Shown: positions 9,053 through 20,179 of the stretch, piece after piece
Layout of the letters: the number at the start of each line of letters is the position of its first letter
How positions within the stretch are numbered: the first letter of the stretch is position 1
Assembly (NCBI RefSeq): GCF_040958095.1
Contig: NC_091209.1
Coordinates: forward strand, 3,420,232-3,484,231
Source: Procambarus clarkii
Taxonomy: Eukaryota; Arthropoda; Malacostraca; Decapoda; Cambaridae
Length of the DNA stretch: 64,000 nucleotides
Direction of reading: 5' to 3'
Notes under the pieces: generated by a model
Told to the model about the DNA's origin: nothing
Seen by the model: only the letters and a program-made list of their open reading frames with translations
Databases searched by the model: none
Translations under genes and position numbers: made by a program

Positions 9053-10105
9053 ATGGCTACTCCTGAACAACTAAGGAGAACCTATATTGGCCTTAAAGGT
9101 CATTTAACCAGACTAATTAATAAGTCTGATACTTTGTCTAAAGCAACTCCCATTGATTACTATCAACTAGAAACATCATTGAGAGTAGCTGATCTCAAAT
9201 TTGATCAAGTCAGATCTACAAGCCAGTCTTATCTCAACCTGCTGAATGCAACTGAAACTGATCCTGATGAAATAGATCAAATTCTAGCAGATATTTCTCA
9301 GTATGAAGATGAGACTCAAGATAAACTTGATGTACTATCCAATATAGTAAAACAATATAAATACAATGCAAATACTACTATGTCTCAATCCAGTAATCAA
9401 TTACCTGAGGTTCGTCTACCTACTTTAATGCATCCACCTACATTTGCAGGGCTGGATGAAGAAAATTGGGACACATTTTGGACTTTATTTGAAGTTCATA
9501 TACATAAAAAATCTTCTCTTGACAGAGTTTCTAAATTCTCTTACCTGATTAGTCTTCTCAAAGGGGAGGCTAAAAAGGTCATAAATAACCTAGCTCTCAC
9601 TGAGAGTAATTATGAGGAAGCTATAAAACTACTAAAGTTGAACTATTGCAACAAGGAGTTGAGTATAGCTAACCTGTATTACCAGTTGCTGGATCTGAAT
9701 GCACCAAGTAACCGACCAGACTCACTTCAAAGCTTCAGGCTAAAAATAGAGTCTCTTGTGAAGGCCTTAGGTACTAAAGTTGATGTACCAGCCTCAGAAT
9801 GGTCAATTAAGTTACTTTTACAGAGGAAATTACCTCGAAATATCTTAGCAGTAATCTGTTCACATTATAAAACCGAGTTTCTCACTCTCGAGCAAATATT
9901 CGAGGGACTGAGAATAACGGTTAACAGGTTGAAGACTCATTATAAGATTAAACCTGAGTCTAAACAACCTAACCTTGACAACTCAGTCAAACCCAAATCA
10001 ACTTTGAATAAGTCCAATAAATCCAAACCTAGGACTACTCCATCCACTGGAAAAAGGAGTGGTAGTGTAGGTATTTATTCTGTATCTCCTTCTGACGCTA
10101 TATAA
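9053..10105 (+). CDS. gag: BEL/Pao Gag
   Basis: An intact 350-codon frame from the ATG at 9053 to TAA at 10105. Residues 1-125 are helical and charged. About 130-215 carries the DUF1759 signature of Pao Gag: LPEVRLPTLMHPPTFAG, WDTFWTLFEVHIH, KFSYLISLLKGEAKKVI and NYEEAIKLLKLNY. The tail is Lys/Ser/Pro-rich. The zinc knuckles that normally follow in the same polyprotein lie in another frame starting a few bases after the stop, so either a frameshift fuses them or an indel has split the gene. Confidence 0.85.
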   Translation: MATPEQLRRTYIGLKGHLTRLINKSDTLSKATPIDYYQLETSLRVADLKFDQVRSTSQSYLNLLNATETDPDEIDQILADISQYEDETQDKLDVLSNIVKQYKYNANTTMSQSSNQLPEVRLPTLMHPPTFAGLDEENWDTFWTLFEVHIHKKSSLDRVSKFSYLISLLKGEAKKVINNLALTESNYEEAIKLLKLNYCNKELSIANLYYQLLDLNAPSNRPDSLQSFRLKIESLVKALGTKVDVPASEWSIKLLLQRKLPRNILAVICSHYKTEFLTLEQIFEGLRITVNRLKTHYKIKPESKQPNLDNSVKPKSTLNKSNKSKPRTTPSTGKRSGSVGIYSVSPSDAI

Positions 10106-10110
10106 CTGAT

Positions 10111-11001
10111 GTGTCTACTAAAAGAACAAACTCAGCCAGAGAGAGAAAGTGTCTGTTCTGTGATCAAGAACATGTCACCTACAAATGCAATGTTTATCCT
10201 AACTTTAATACCAGGATTAAACGGCTACAAGAATTACACAGATGCACCAAGTGCATGTGTTCTCATGATCCCAGTAAATGTGTAGTGCAGTTACGGTTGT
10301 GCAGTAGATGCAACAAAAGTGTACATCATTATGCCTTATGTAGAAAAACTTCTACGCAATCTGTGACACCTAGGGAGGATTCTATGAATTCTACCACAGT
10401 ACAATATTGCAAGGTACACCAAGAAATAAATGTACTTGCTACTGAGTCAGGTAGTAATACTACTCTGCCTACGGCTCAACTTAAACAAATTGATAGGAAG
10501 TCTAGAGTTAACACTAGAGGTCTCTTTGATCAAGGATCACAGAAAACCTTCATCACACAACAATTAGTTGAGGAGTTGAAATTAAAACCTGCCAAAAGTG
10601 TGAGACTGAATATTTCTGGGTTCTTGACTAATAATGGACATCGTGAATACCAAGTAGTCAAGGTGTTAGTGAGACTTGGATCTTCCACTAGTCCAATACA
10701 AGCGGTAATAGTAGATAAACTTCCTTCAGATCTGCAGGTCACAGGACTAGCTCGCACTGCGAGATATCTCAAACGTAACCGCATGAGGCTAGCAGATCAC
10801 AAAATAAGTTCTGACTGCCTCACAGATATTGGTATCCTAATAGGCGCTGACTATTATTATAAATTTATAACAGGATGCACCAGACAACATGGAATGAATT
10901 TGTTGTCATCTGCTCGAGGCAAATTGCTTACTGGACCGGTGCTTTTCCAACAAAAAACAGCGTCAACCAACAAACAAACTAGCAATTCAATAGTGACGTG
11001 A
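10111..11001 (+). pseudogene. BEL/Pao zinc knuckles and aspartic protease
   Basis: Open without an ATG from 10111 to TGA at 10999-11001. Residues 10-75 hold the Pao cysteine array (CLFCDQEHVTYKC, then CTKCMCSHDPSKC and CSRCNKSVHHYALC). About residue 140 is the protease loop GLFDQGSQKTFIT of the DUF1758 family. The frame continues past the TGA into RT, so the stop is a point nonsense change or a suppressed stop. Confidence 0.8.
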
Positions 11002-12279
11002 CTAGGCTTGGAACAGTCACCCCTACATTTCAGAGAAATATCTGAAGATAATGAGTCTGATCCACCTGTACATCGTCTGTGGGATTTAGACACTTTAGGT
11101 ATTGTCCCTTATAAACCAAGCCCTGATGATACGTGGACTTACCAGCACTATCTGGACACGGTTGTCTATAAAGACAAACAATACTGGGTGAGATTGCCAT
11201 GGAAGTTGAATCATCCCCAACTTCCAGTTAATTATTTCATGGCAGCCTCTCAATTACAGTCTCAATTAATACGGCTGAAGAAACAGCCAGATAAATTGAA
11301 CATGTATCATCAATTAATTCAACAACAACTCAATAGTAAATTTATCGAAGTTGTTGATAATGATGACCGAAAAACAGGTCACTATTTACCCCATCACGCT
11401 GTGGTGAAAGATTCATTGACAACGCCAATACGTATCGTCTTCAACTGTAGTTCCAAAGTGAAGCCAAACAGCGTGTCCTTGAATGAATGTCTCCAAACGG
11501 GACCTAGCCTGACACAAAGGCCACATGATGTATTATTACGATTCCGCATTGGTATTTTCGCTTATACTGCTGATATCAGTAAAGCTTTCCTTAGAGTAGG
11601 CTTGCAAGAGGAGGATCATAATTACACCAAATTTCTCTGGATTAAGGACCCACTGGATCCCGACAGTGATGTCATAACCTACCGGTTTGCCTCTGTGCTC
11701 TTCGGTGCGACTTCTTCACCGTTTCTACTTCAAGCCACATTAGATACACATTTGAAGAAGTCAAATAGCCCTTATAAAACGGAGATCAGTGACAACTTGA
11801 ATGTCGATAATTTCCAGGGAACTACTAATGACAAATTCAAATTGGTAGAAATCTACCATGAGGCTAACCGTGAGCTGTTAGGAGCCAATATGCCACTACA
11901 ATCATGGGCTTCAAACAATAAATCATTAAACCAGATAATCGAGAAAGAATTTCCGGGTTATCAGGTGCCTAATCAATTAAAAGTTCTGGGCGTGGAATGG
12001 AACACAAGTACTGACGAGATGAATGTCAAGTCAATACAAACCAATAATTCAACCCTTTCCATGAGAAAATTACTCTCGTATGTCAGTCAACCATTTGACC
12101 TTTTGGGCTTACTTAGTCCTATATTAATAAGGGGCAAACTCCTCATGCAGGAATGCTGGCAGAAACATATGGGATGGGATGATCCGTTGCCAATTGAGTT
12201 GCAAGGTAAATGGCAAATACTCCTTACGGATTTCAATCAATTAGGTGTTTTGAAATTTCCTCGTAATGCTTCAGGATAA
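11002..12279 (+). pseudogene. BEL/Pao reverse transcriptase
   Basis: Same frame as the protease, after its TGA. Near the start, HFREISEDNES and WDLDTLGI match the Pao linker. RT motifs: TADISKAFLRVGLQ (motif A Asp), SVLFGATSSPFLLQATL (motif B), and LNVDNFQGT at the motif C position, which reads NVDN where Pao elements usually have YVDD or YVDN. The thumb and connection region follows (MRKLLSYVSQPFDLLGLLSP). It ends at 12279, just before the RNase H. Loss of the aromatic residue in motif C and the adjacent breaks suggest an inactive copy. Confidence 0.85.
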
Positions 12280-12289
12280 AACTTACCCA

Positions 12290-12704
12290 CAAATTTGCAC
12301 GTTTTTTGCGATGCCTCTGGCAAAGCATATGGCGCTGCTACTATTGACCTATTGATTGTGCACTATTGACCTACTTAGTCAATAGTGCACAATCATTTTT
12401 ACTCACATCTAAAGCAAGAGTTGCTCCAATCAAGAAGAGATCTTTACCTCAAATGTTGTTAACTGCATTGCTGGTGGGAGTACGATTGGCTCATTGCCTG
12501 ACCAAAACACTCAATAATATTCACTCTGGTGAAATCATAGTGTGGTCAGACAATGAGGCAGTCTTACAATGGGTAAGAAATAACAACAATAAACTCCCTA
12601 CGTTAGTAATCGTGTTAGGGAAATTCATGAATTATCTGCTGGATATAAATTCAGACATGTCCTCACTAAGGACAATCCTGCAGATTACTTATCAAGAGGG
12701 TTAA
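12290..12704 (+). pseudogene. BEL/Pao RNase H, disrupted by a hairpin insertion and frameshift
   Basis: The domain begins near 12295 with HVFCDASGKAYGAA (first catalytic Asp). It is broken by a fold-back insertion at 12341-12370 and resumes at about 12372 (YLVNSAQSFLLTSKARVAP). EIIVWSDNEAVLQWVR gives the SDS-like motif. Near 12603 the frame shifts: the expected NRVREIHELSAGY and NPADYLSRG sequences continue in the next frame to about 12700. Confidence 0.75.
12353..12395. repeat. Perfect 18-bp inverted repeat with 7-nt loop
   Basis: The left arm 12353-12370 (TGATTGTGCACTATTGAC) is the exact reverse complement of 12378-12395, with loop CTACTTA. The right arm encodes normal RNase H residues. 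The left arm is extra and breaks the frame, as expected from a local template switch. Confidence 0.95.
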
Positions 12705-13358
12705 CCTTAAAACAACTAATCAAGCCTTCGATGTGGTTTAATGGACCTTCATGGCTTGTTAGTGGTCAGTGGCCCAAAAAGAAACCACAAGTCGTAGTGA
12801 CCAGTATCACTACTCCCATGAAAGACCCAGAACCTCATCGAATCTCAGCTATTAATCCTCACAATTATTCCAACTTGAGTAAGTTATTAAGAATGACAGC
12901 ACATGTGTTTGACTTTCTTGCTAAGATAGGAATCAGACATAAGTTTCCCAATCCTATCCTCTACTGGATCAAACGTGCACAACAAGAGACGTATGGAAGT
13001 GAATATGAAAATCTTCCAGATAAATTAACCAAGTCTCTAGGTATCTGGTATGATACCAACACTCATAATATATTAAGGTGTGTAGGACGTCTGCTTCATG
13101 CAGAAATTGATTTGGATACAAAGAATCCGATCCTTCTACCAGGTCACCACATTATTACAAAACTTCTAGTTTTACATCATCATCAATATGGTACTTTGCA
13201 TGGTGGAGTGTTGGACACTCTCACCGACTTGAGACAGAAATATTGGCTTCCCCAAGGTCGTCAAACTGTCAAATCACTCATTAAGTTCTGTGTAATCTGC
13301 AAAAGATACGACGCTCGAGTGTGTCCTTACCCAGGACCTCCACCACTCCCTAAGGGAG
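12660..13358 (+). pseudogene. BEL/Pao integrase N-terminal (zinc-binding) region
   Basis: The main open stretch is 12731-13447, with true family similarity running to about 13353. It shows the MWFNGPSWL and WP motifs, then an HHCC finger: LHHHQYGTLHGGVLDTL, RQKYWLPQGRQ, VKSLIKFCVICKRYDA. A one-base deletion near 13353 moves the integrase core to another frame, and the residues from there to 13447 are out-of-frame sequence. Confidence 0.8.
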
Positions 13359-13359
13359 A

Positions 13360-14427
13360 GTGGCTCATCTTCGTCCCTTTGAGACCACTGGTGTTGATTA
13401 CACAGGAGCCTTGCTTCTCACTGGCACTCCAGATAAGATACCAGTGAAAGCTTATATTTGCCTCTTCACGTGTGCAACCACACGAGGCGTACATCTAGAA
13501 GTGACTTCTGACATGAGTGCCAAAGCCTTCATCCAAGCTTTTCGTAGATTTGCAGCTCGCAGATCCTGTCCCAAACTAATGATATCTGATAATGGTTCAA
13601 ATTTTGTGGCAGGAGAAGCCTGCCTACAAGAGATATGGAATCATCCAGAAGTGCAGTCTGTCATGCAGAGACGACAATGCCACTGGAAATTTATAGCTCC
13701 CAGAGCCCCCTGGCAAGGTGGGTTCTACGAACGTATGATAGGGACTGTTAAGAAATGTTTAAGGAAGACCTTACATCGACAGAAAATTAGTTTCTCTGAA
13801 CTCCAAACACTCGTCGTGGAAATTGAGGCGCGAGTCAACAATCGCCCATTAACTTACCTATCAAATGACTTTTCCCAGAGAGAACCCCTGAGTCCCTCAC
13901 ATTTAATTCATGGAGGCCTGCTGAGCCCTCTGATACCTTTGGCAGAAGAGGATCCCATTGACCCTTCCCATGTGGCTAGGAGTGATTTAGTGGAAAGTTA
14001 CCAACATCTCTCGAGAGTAACTGAAAGGTGGAATGAGGTGTGGACTCAAGAGTACCTCACAGCTCTACGAGAGTACCACTATGGAGTTTCGAGCCTCTAT
14101 AATAAAGTTCAACTCAAACCAGGAGACCTAGTGTTGATTGACAGTGATGGACCCAGGTCAGAATGGCCTATAGGCAAAATTGTCTCTATCCACCCAGATC
14201 ACCAAGGCATCCTGAGAGTAGTACGGGTTTTGTGCAGAGGCACTACTACCCTAAAAACCTTAGAGAAGTTGGTACCTCTCGAATTAGCAGAACGAGAGTG
14301 TTTAACAGAACCAACTTCACCTACAGTTTCCGAGGGCAAAAATTCTGATCCACCGAGCACACGCCCACCTAGAGCAGCTGCTCAACAATGTAAACAGAAA
14401 CTACAAGCCTATTATAGCTCTGACTAA
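13360..14427 (+). pseudogene. BEL/Pao integrase core and C-terminal domain
   Basis: A 355-codon open stretch to TAA at 14427. The DDE triad is visible: TTGVDYTGAL (Asp), LMISDNGSNFV (Asp) and GGFYERMIGTVKK (Glu). These are followed by ARVNNRPLTYL and the C-terminal LKPGDLVLIDSDGPRSEWP and GKIVSIHPD segment typical of Pao integrases. The core itself shows no break. It lacks its own ATG because of the upstream one-base deletion. Confidence 0.85.
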
Positions 14428-15523
14428 GAGCAAATAATTTACCATCCAATTTGAGTAATCATGATGATGCTGTGTTGTGATGTCAAGTAACAAATCAGTT
14501 ACAAGTCACAATGACCCAAGACATTCACCTCACAGTGGATTCTCAGTTACCTTAAATTGTATGATTTAATCATTAGTTTGTTTGTGTAGGCTATCAACTA
14601 TGACATTATTCCATCTAGAGCATCTATGAGTTTACAAAACTTTAAGACTTAGTAACATAACCGTTACACGTCATCGCGACACGAGTCATTGAGTACATTG
14701 TAGGCTTTAGTAGTTATTAACTTTAGATGATTCACAATTCCATGTTTTACATTTAAAATGAGTTCCTTTACAAGACTTAAAGTCTTATCTGTCCTTGACA
14801 ATTACGGGACATCCGTTATGTGTGTACTAACGTACTAACATACTAACATTAATATTAACTTAGGGATAGGTACGTCAGTACTCAACATTGAACTGCGACC
14901 CGAGTTCCTCCCCCCCCCCCCCGAAGGTATGTTGGAAATTTCCAACACTGACACACTACCATTGTATTATAATACAACATTATTGTATACTAATTACAGT
15001 AGTTATTAATTCCACTAACAGTAGTGTTAACATAAATTAAAATTTCTTTATCTGAGCATATTGCTAATATTCTCACGACATCAACAGGCAGGATTGCGTC
15101 AGATAATGTCCATCTAAACATATTTATTCCCAGTATGTTAGAAAATTGAATATGGTTCTCTAACTTTATCAGTATTCCGTACAATAATTAACTACGGATA
15201 ATATAGCTCCCAATAATCCAAAACCGAGAGTTATTAACTGAGATTATTATAAGTAACAGTTTTTTCTGTTACGTACGAATGCTATAGAGGAACTAAAATT
15301 TCTCTCCATTTCTCGATTAACACTATTTAACGAGAATATGATATTATTCAATTCCCTATAATTGCAACCCGGTTCTCATTAACGCATTACATCAGTAATT
15401 ACACGGAAAAGAATTATCCATGATTATTAAATTCTGTTGTGAATGCGTGAGACGGGCTTGAGGGAGGGAGGCGGAGAGATACCATTCTCAGCCGAGTTTC
15501 GCATTGTGCAGACGCCAACAATC

Positions 15524-15525
<2 letters not shown>
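14428..15525 (+). other. BEL/Pao 3' flank, possible solo 3' LTR; otherwise no gene
   Basis: AT-rich and non-coding. A C13 run at 14910-14922 is followed by the palindrome GTTGGAAATTTCCAAC (14931-14946), a plausible LTR start after a tract. No matching copy upstream of gag was found, so an LTR call is weak. Confidence 0.3.
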
Positions 15526-15585
<60 letters not shown>

Positions 15586-16620
15586 TGCAAGCATGCGTAT
15601 AATGTACAATAAAAACAGAACAAATATAACATAGAACAAAAGTACAGAGCACACATATGGACAATGACAAAGGAACAAATCAAGAGAAGACCAGCCAGAA
15701 GGGCTGACCACAAAACAAAAATGCATATACAAACATAACACAAATATAAACACAGCGTAATACAAACATAAGGGAAACAGAGAGGCGAGAAACATACAAA
15801 ACAAGTCTGCTAACACCTCACACACATAATGCACACATAACAAAGAGCACACGCCAACAGCCTGAAGGGCACACAATATGACAAACAAGCGCACACGACA
15901 TCCATACAAGAAAACCCACAATACAAACCGGAGCACGCAGGAACCGGGAAACAATACCCACCCCACCCACTCACATACACACCCCACAACCAGGCAACAC
16001 AAAATACATAGAAATCACTTGCGAGGAACCTCGTGAGAAATGTACTTCTCCGGGAAAAGATCACGAGGATATTTCGCCTCCTAAGCCTCTCAGACTAGAT
16101 CTTCAAGGTCGGTAGGGTTTTTGATCCCCCGCGCTCGAGCGGGTATCATAAACTCGGGAACATCTATATCTGGCGGCATCGGCCAACGCCTAAGGTCACT
16201 GACGCAAGTCGCATAACGAGGCTGAGGAGCGCCAACCACGCCCTTCGAGGAAGCAGACACCGGAGAAGCGGACGAGGGTCGCCGAGCCTGCCACGAATTC
16301 GCCATCGGAGCAGGTGTCGGACGCTGAGACGATAGCACTTCCACGGATACCGCAGGAGACACGGAAGGGACTGCAGGAAACGGAAGAGGCGGCAAGACCG
16401 CAGCCGAGGAAACGGGTAACGAGGAAGGGGCCACAGAACATCCAGAGCGAGCATCCTTTCTCAACATCACCACCAGGCCACCCCGCTCACCACCAACTAC
16501 AGCAGGGGGAACCACCGCCCACGAAGAACCGGAGCCATCCGACGCAGGCAACGCACCTGAAGCGTTCAGTCCTTATCATTTAACTTTATCTGTTTCCCTT
16601 TTCAGTCAAAATAGGGTGGT
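15526..16620 (-). mobile_element. 3' end of a Tx1-like LINE, minus strand, with poly(A)
   Basis: A 57-base T run (15526-15582) is the poly(A) tail of a minus-strand insertion. The UTR behind it shares CATGCAAGCATGCGTATAA and CAGCCAGAAGGGCTGAC with the plus-strand fragment at 16692-16832. At 16551-16090 a minus-strand ORF of 153 codons (Ala/Pro/Ser-rich, ending PTDLEDLV) lies upstream of the UTR. I do not recognise a domain in it; similarity to a degenerate LINE ORF end is possible. Family assignment rests on UTR resemblance to the 19.7- and 31-kb copies. Confidence 0.55.
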
Positions 16621-16691
16621 CCTTCGATTAATTTAAATTAATCTATTAATTAAATATCAATCAATTAATAGAGAGTAAACTTTCTTCCCAA

Positions 16692-16832
16692 CAGTCAGCC
16701 CTTCTGGCTGGTCTTATCTTGATTTGTTCCTTTGTCCGTGTACATATGTGTGCTTTGTGTTATGTTATATTTGTTTCTGCTTTTATTGTAACTTATACGC
16801 ATGCTTGCAGGTAAAAATAAAAATAAAAAATA
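16692..16832 (+). mobile_element. Short 3'-end fragment of the same LINE, plus strand
   Basis: It repeats, in the opposite orientation, the last 140 bases of the element at 15526-15730 (GTCAGCCCTTCTGGCTGGTC through the CATGCTTGCAGG motif) and ends in AAAATAAAAATAAAAAA. Confidence 0.7.
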
Positions 16833-17238
16833 ACTTCTGCCCACTTCCTTCAGAATGCCACTATCTATAAAGGTTCAAATTATTAAAGTATTACTGTGTA
16901 TAGTATCAATCTCATCCCACAATTGATGTTACCTTTTTTGTGTGATCTTTGCAATATTGACAATTTGCTAATGATTATATTGGCTATCATCCGCATGAAT
17001 GATATTAACGCTCAAGGTAGTCAGAAATATTTTATTTAATTGAAAGTCCCACAATTACAACATAAATAGTATCAAAATTGACAAAAAAATGAGAACTATA
17101 TAATTTAACATTCAATGAGAATTATTTTTATAAAAGTGCATAGTACTTGTAATGCCATGTAGACAGTTAAATAGTATCATCTACGTATTACTAACTTGTT
17201 GTCAAAAGGGAGCGACTTCCCCGTTAGCGTTTTGTTTA
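16833..17238. other. AT-rich sequence, nothing recognised
   Basis: No ORF, repeat or motif that I can support. Confidence 0.5.
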
Positions 17239-19690
17239 TACCAGGGCTCCAGTCACTATACCAGTGTTCGTCACTATACCAGTGTTCGTCACTATACCAG
17301 TGATCCAGTCACTACACCAGTGTTCGTCACTATACCAGTGATCCAGTCACTACACCAGTGTTCGTCACTATACCAGTGATCCAGTCACTACACCAGTGTT
17401 CGTCACTATACCAGTGTTCGTCACTATTCCAGTGTTCGTCACTATTCCAGTGTTCATCACTATACCAGTGTTCGTCACTATACCAGTATTCGTCACTATA
17501 CCAGTGTTCGTCACTATACCAGTGTTCGTCACTATACCAGTGATCCAGTCACTACACCAGTGTTCGTCACTATACCAGTGATCCAGTCACTACACCAGTG
17601 TTCGTCACTATACCAGTGATCCAGTCACTACACCAGTGTTCGTCACTATACTAGTGTTCGCCACTATACTAGTGTTCGTCACTATTCCAGTGTTCGTCAC
17701 TATACCAGTGTTCGTCACTATACCAGTATTCGTCACTATACCAGTGTTCGTCACTATACCAGTGTTCGTCACTATACCAGTGTTCGTCACTATACTAGTG
17801 TTCGTCACTATTCCAGTGTTCGTCACTATACCAGTGTTCGTCACTATACCAGTATTCGTCACTATACCAGTGTTCGTCACTATACCAATGTTCGTCATTA
17901 TACCAGTGTTTCAGTCACTATACCAGTGTTCGTCTCTATACCAGTGTTCGTCACTATACCAGTGTTCGTCATTATACCAGTGTTTCAGTCACTATACCAG
18001 TGTTTGTCACTATACCAGTGTTCGTCACTATACCAGTGTTCGTCACTATACCAGTATTCGTCACTATACCAGTGTTCGTCACTATACCAGTGTTTCAGTC
18101 ACTATACCAGTGTTCGTCACTATACCAGTATTCGTCACTATACCAATGTTCGTCATTATACCAGTGTTTCAGTCACTATACCAGTGTTTCAGTCACTATA
18201 CCAGTGTTCGTCACTATACCAGTGTTCGTCACTATACCAGTGCTTCAGTCACTATACCAGTGTTTCAGTCACTATACCAGTGTACGTCACTATACCAGTG
18301 CTCCAGTCACTATACCAGTGTTTCAGTCACTATACCAGTGTTCGTTATTATACCAGTGTTTCAGTCACTATACCAGTGTTTGTCACTATACCAGTGTTCG
18401 TCACTATACCAGTGTTCGTCACTATACCAGTATTCGTCACTATACCAATGTTCGTCATTATACCAGTGTTTCAGTCACTATACCAGTGTTTGTCACTATA
18501 CCAGTGTTCGTCACTATACCAGTGTACGTCACTATACCAGTGCTCCAGTCACTATACCAGTGTTTCAGTCACTATACCAGTGTTCGTCACTATTCCAGTG
18601 TTCGTCACTATTCCAGTGTTCGTCACTATACCAGTGTTCGTCACTATACCAGTGTTCGTCACTATACCAGTGTTCGTCACTATACCAGTGTTCGTCACTA
18701 TACCAGTATTCGTCACTATACCAGTGTTCGTCATTATACCAGTGCTCCAGTCACTATACCAGTGCTCCAGTCACTATACCAGTGTTTCAGTCACTATACC
18801 AGTGTTCGTCACTATTCCAGTGTTCGTCACTATACCAGTGTTCGTCACTATACCAGTATTCGTCACTATACCAGTGTTCGTCACTATACCAATGTTCGTC
18901 ATTATACCAGTGTTTCAGTCACTATACCAGTGCTCCAGTCACTATACCAGTGCTCCAGTCACTATACCAGTGCTCCAGTCACTATACCAGTGTTAGTCAC
19001 TATTCCAGTGTTAGTCACTATTCCAGTGTTCGTCACTATTCCAGTGTTCGTCACTATGCCAGTGTTCGTCACTATGCCAGTGTTAGTCACTATTCCAGTG
19101 TTCGTCACTATTCCAGTGTTCGTCACTATTCCAGTGTTCGTCACTATTCCAGTGTTCATCACTATTCCAGTGTTCGTCACTATTCCAGTGTTCGTCACTA
19201 TTCCAGTGTTCGTCACTATACCAGTGTTCGTCATTATACCAGTGTTTCAGTCACTATACCAGTGTTCATCACTATACCAGTGTTCGTCACTATACCAATG
19301 TTCGTCATTATACCAGTGTTTCAGTCACTATACCAATGTTCGTCATTATACCAGTGTTTCAGTCACTATACCAGTGTTCATCACTATACCAGTGTTCGTC
19401 ACTATTCCAGTGTTCGTCATTATACCAGTGTTTCAGTCACTATACCAGTGTTCGTCATTATACCAGTGCTCCAGTCACTATACCAGTGCTCCAGTCACTA
19501 TAACAGTACTCCAGTCACTATACCAGTGCCCCAGTCACTATACCAGGGCTCTAGTCGCTATACCAATGATCCAGTTACTATACCAGTGCTCCAGTCACTA
19601 TAGCAGTGCTCCATTTACTATACCGGTGTTCTAACCACTATACCAGTGCTCCACTCACTATAACAGTGCTCCAGTCACTATAACTGTATT
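17239..19690. repeat. 2.45-kb minisatellite with 18-bp and 20-bp units
   Basis: Tandem units of CCAGTGTTCGTCACTATA (18 bp) are mixed with CCAGTGTTTCAGTCACTATA-type units (20 bp) and variants with GATCCAGT, GTACGTC or CTCCAGTC. Blocks of the two types alternate in longer recurring patterns. Units at the right end (19540-19690) are the most diverged. The array keeps all plus-strand frames partly open, giving long Val/Thr/Ile/Pro or Ser/Tyr/Gln/Cys repeats that are not genes. Confidence 0.97.
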
Positions 19691-19740
19691 GGCTTGTTCT
19701 CTGACCCACTATGATGAGGTTCAATAGATCAAAAGCTACA

Positions 19741-20178
19741 TTTTTTTTATATTTACATGCAGAGCGTGCTGATAAATACAATAAAACAATACAAAAGAAG
19801 GAAATCAAAATTAGCAGAACACATCACCACTGGCCTGAAGGGACGACAACACGAAGTAACACCACACTGCAGGATAATATAAACATAATACATAAGGCAA
19901 ATTACGAATAGGAATTAAACACAAATAAACACACAAAAGGAACACATCAAAAATACATAAAAGAAACACAGGATACAAGCAGGAAGAGCCAATACAGTAA
20001 TAGGCACAGAAACAGCCCAAGGGGCACTCAGCACCACAAACAAGTGTACTAAAAGTACACGAACAAAGATACAACGAAACACAAAATGGAAATACATAAA
20101 AGAAACACAGGACACAAACAGAAAATAATAGTCCAGCCACAGGCAGAAAAACAGCCCGAGGAGCACACAGCAAAATAG
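19741..20178 (-). mobile_element. Tx1-like LINE 3' UTR, minus strand (3' half of an inverted insertion)
   Basis: It begins with T8 (poly(A) on the minus strand). The segment from about 19840 matches 32306-32640 closely, including CCAGCCACAGGCAGAAAAAC. It stops abruptly at 20178, where plus-strand ORF1 of a similar LINE starts. Confidence 0.7.
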
Positions 20179-20179
20179 A

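Larger units (their letters stand above)
9053..14427 (+). mobile_element. BEL/Pao LTR retrotransposon, internal region, decayed
   Basis: The order is gag (DUF1759-like), CCHC knuckles and aspartic protease (DUF1758-like), RT, RNase H, zinc-binding integrase N-terminus and DDE integrase core, as in Pao elements. It is broken by a frame change after gag (about 10105), an in-frame TGA (10999-11001), a hairpin insertion in RNase H (about 12341-12377) and single-base frameshifts near 12603 and 13353. I found no pair of LTRs. The 3' flank has a C13 run (14910-14922) and a palindrome at 14931-14946 that could mark an LTR start, but no 5' partner is visible. Confidence 0.9.

Noticed and set aside
14931..15420. 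Confident 3' LTR for the BEL/Pao element
   Set aside because: The start looks plausible, but I could not find a matching copy upstream of gag.
17636..19634. Plus-strand ORFs of up to 655 codons with VFVTIP or SLYQCS repeats
   Set aside because: They arise because the 18/20-bp minisatellite lacks stop codons. All frames show similar repeats and there is no start context or unique domain.
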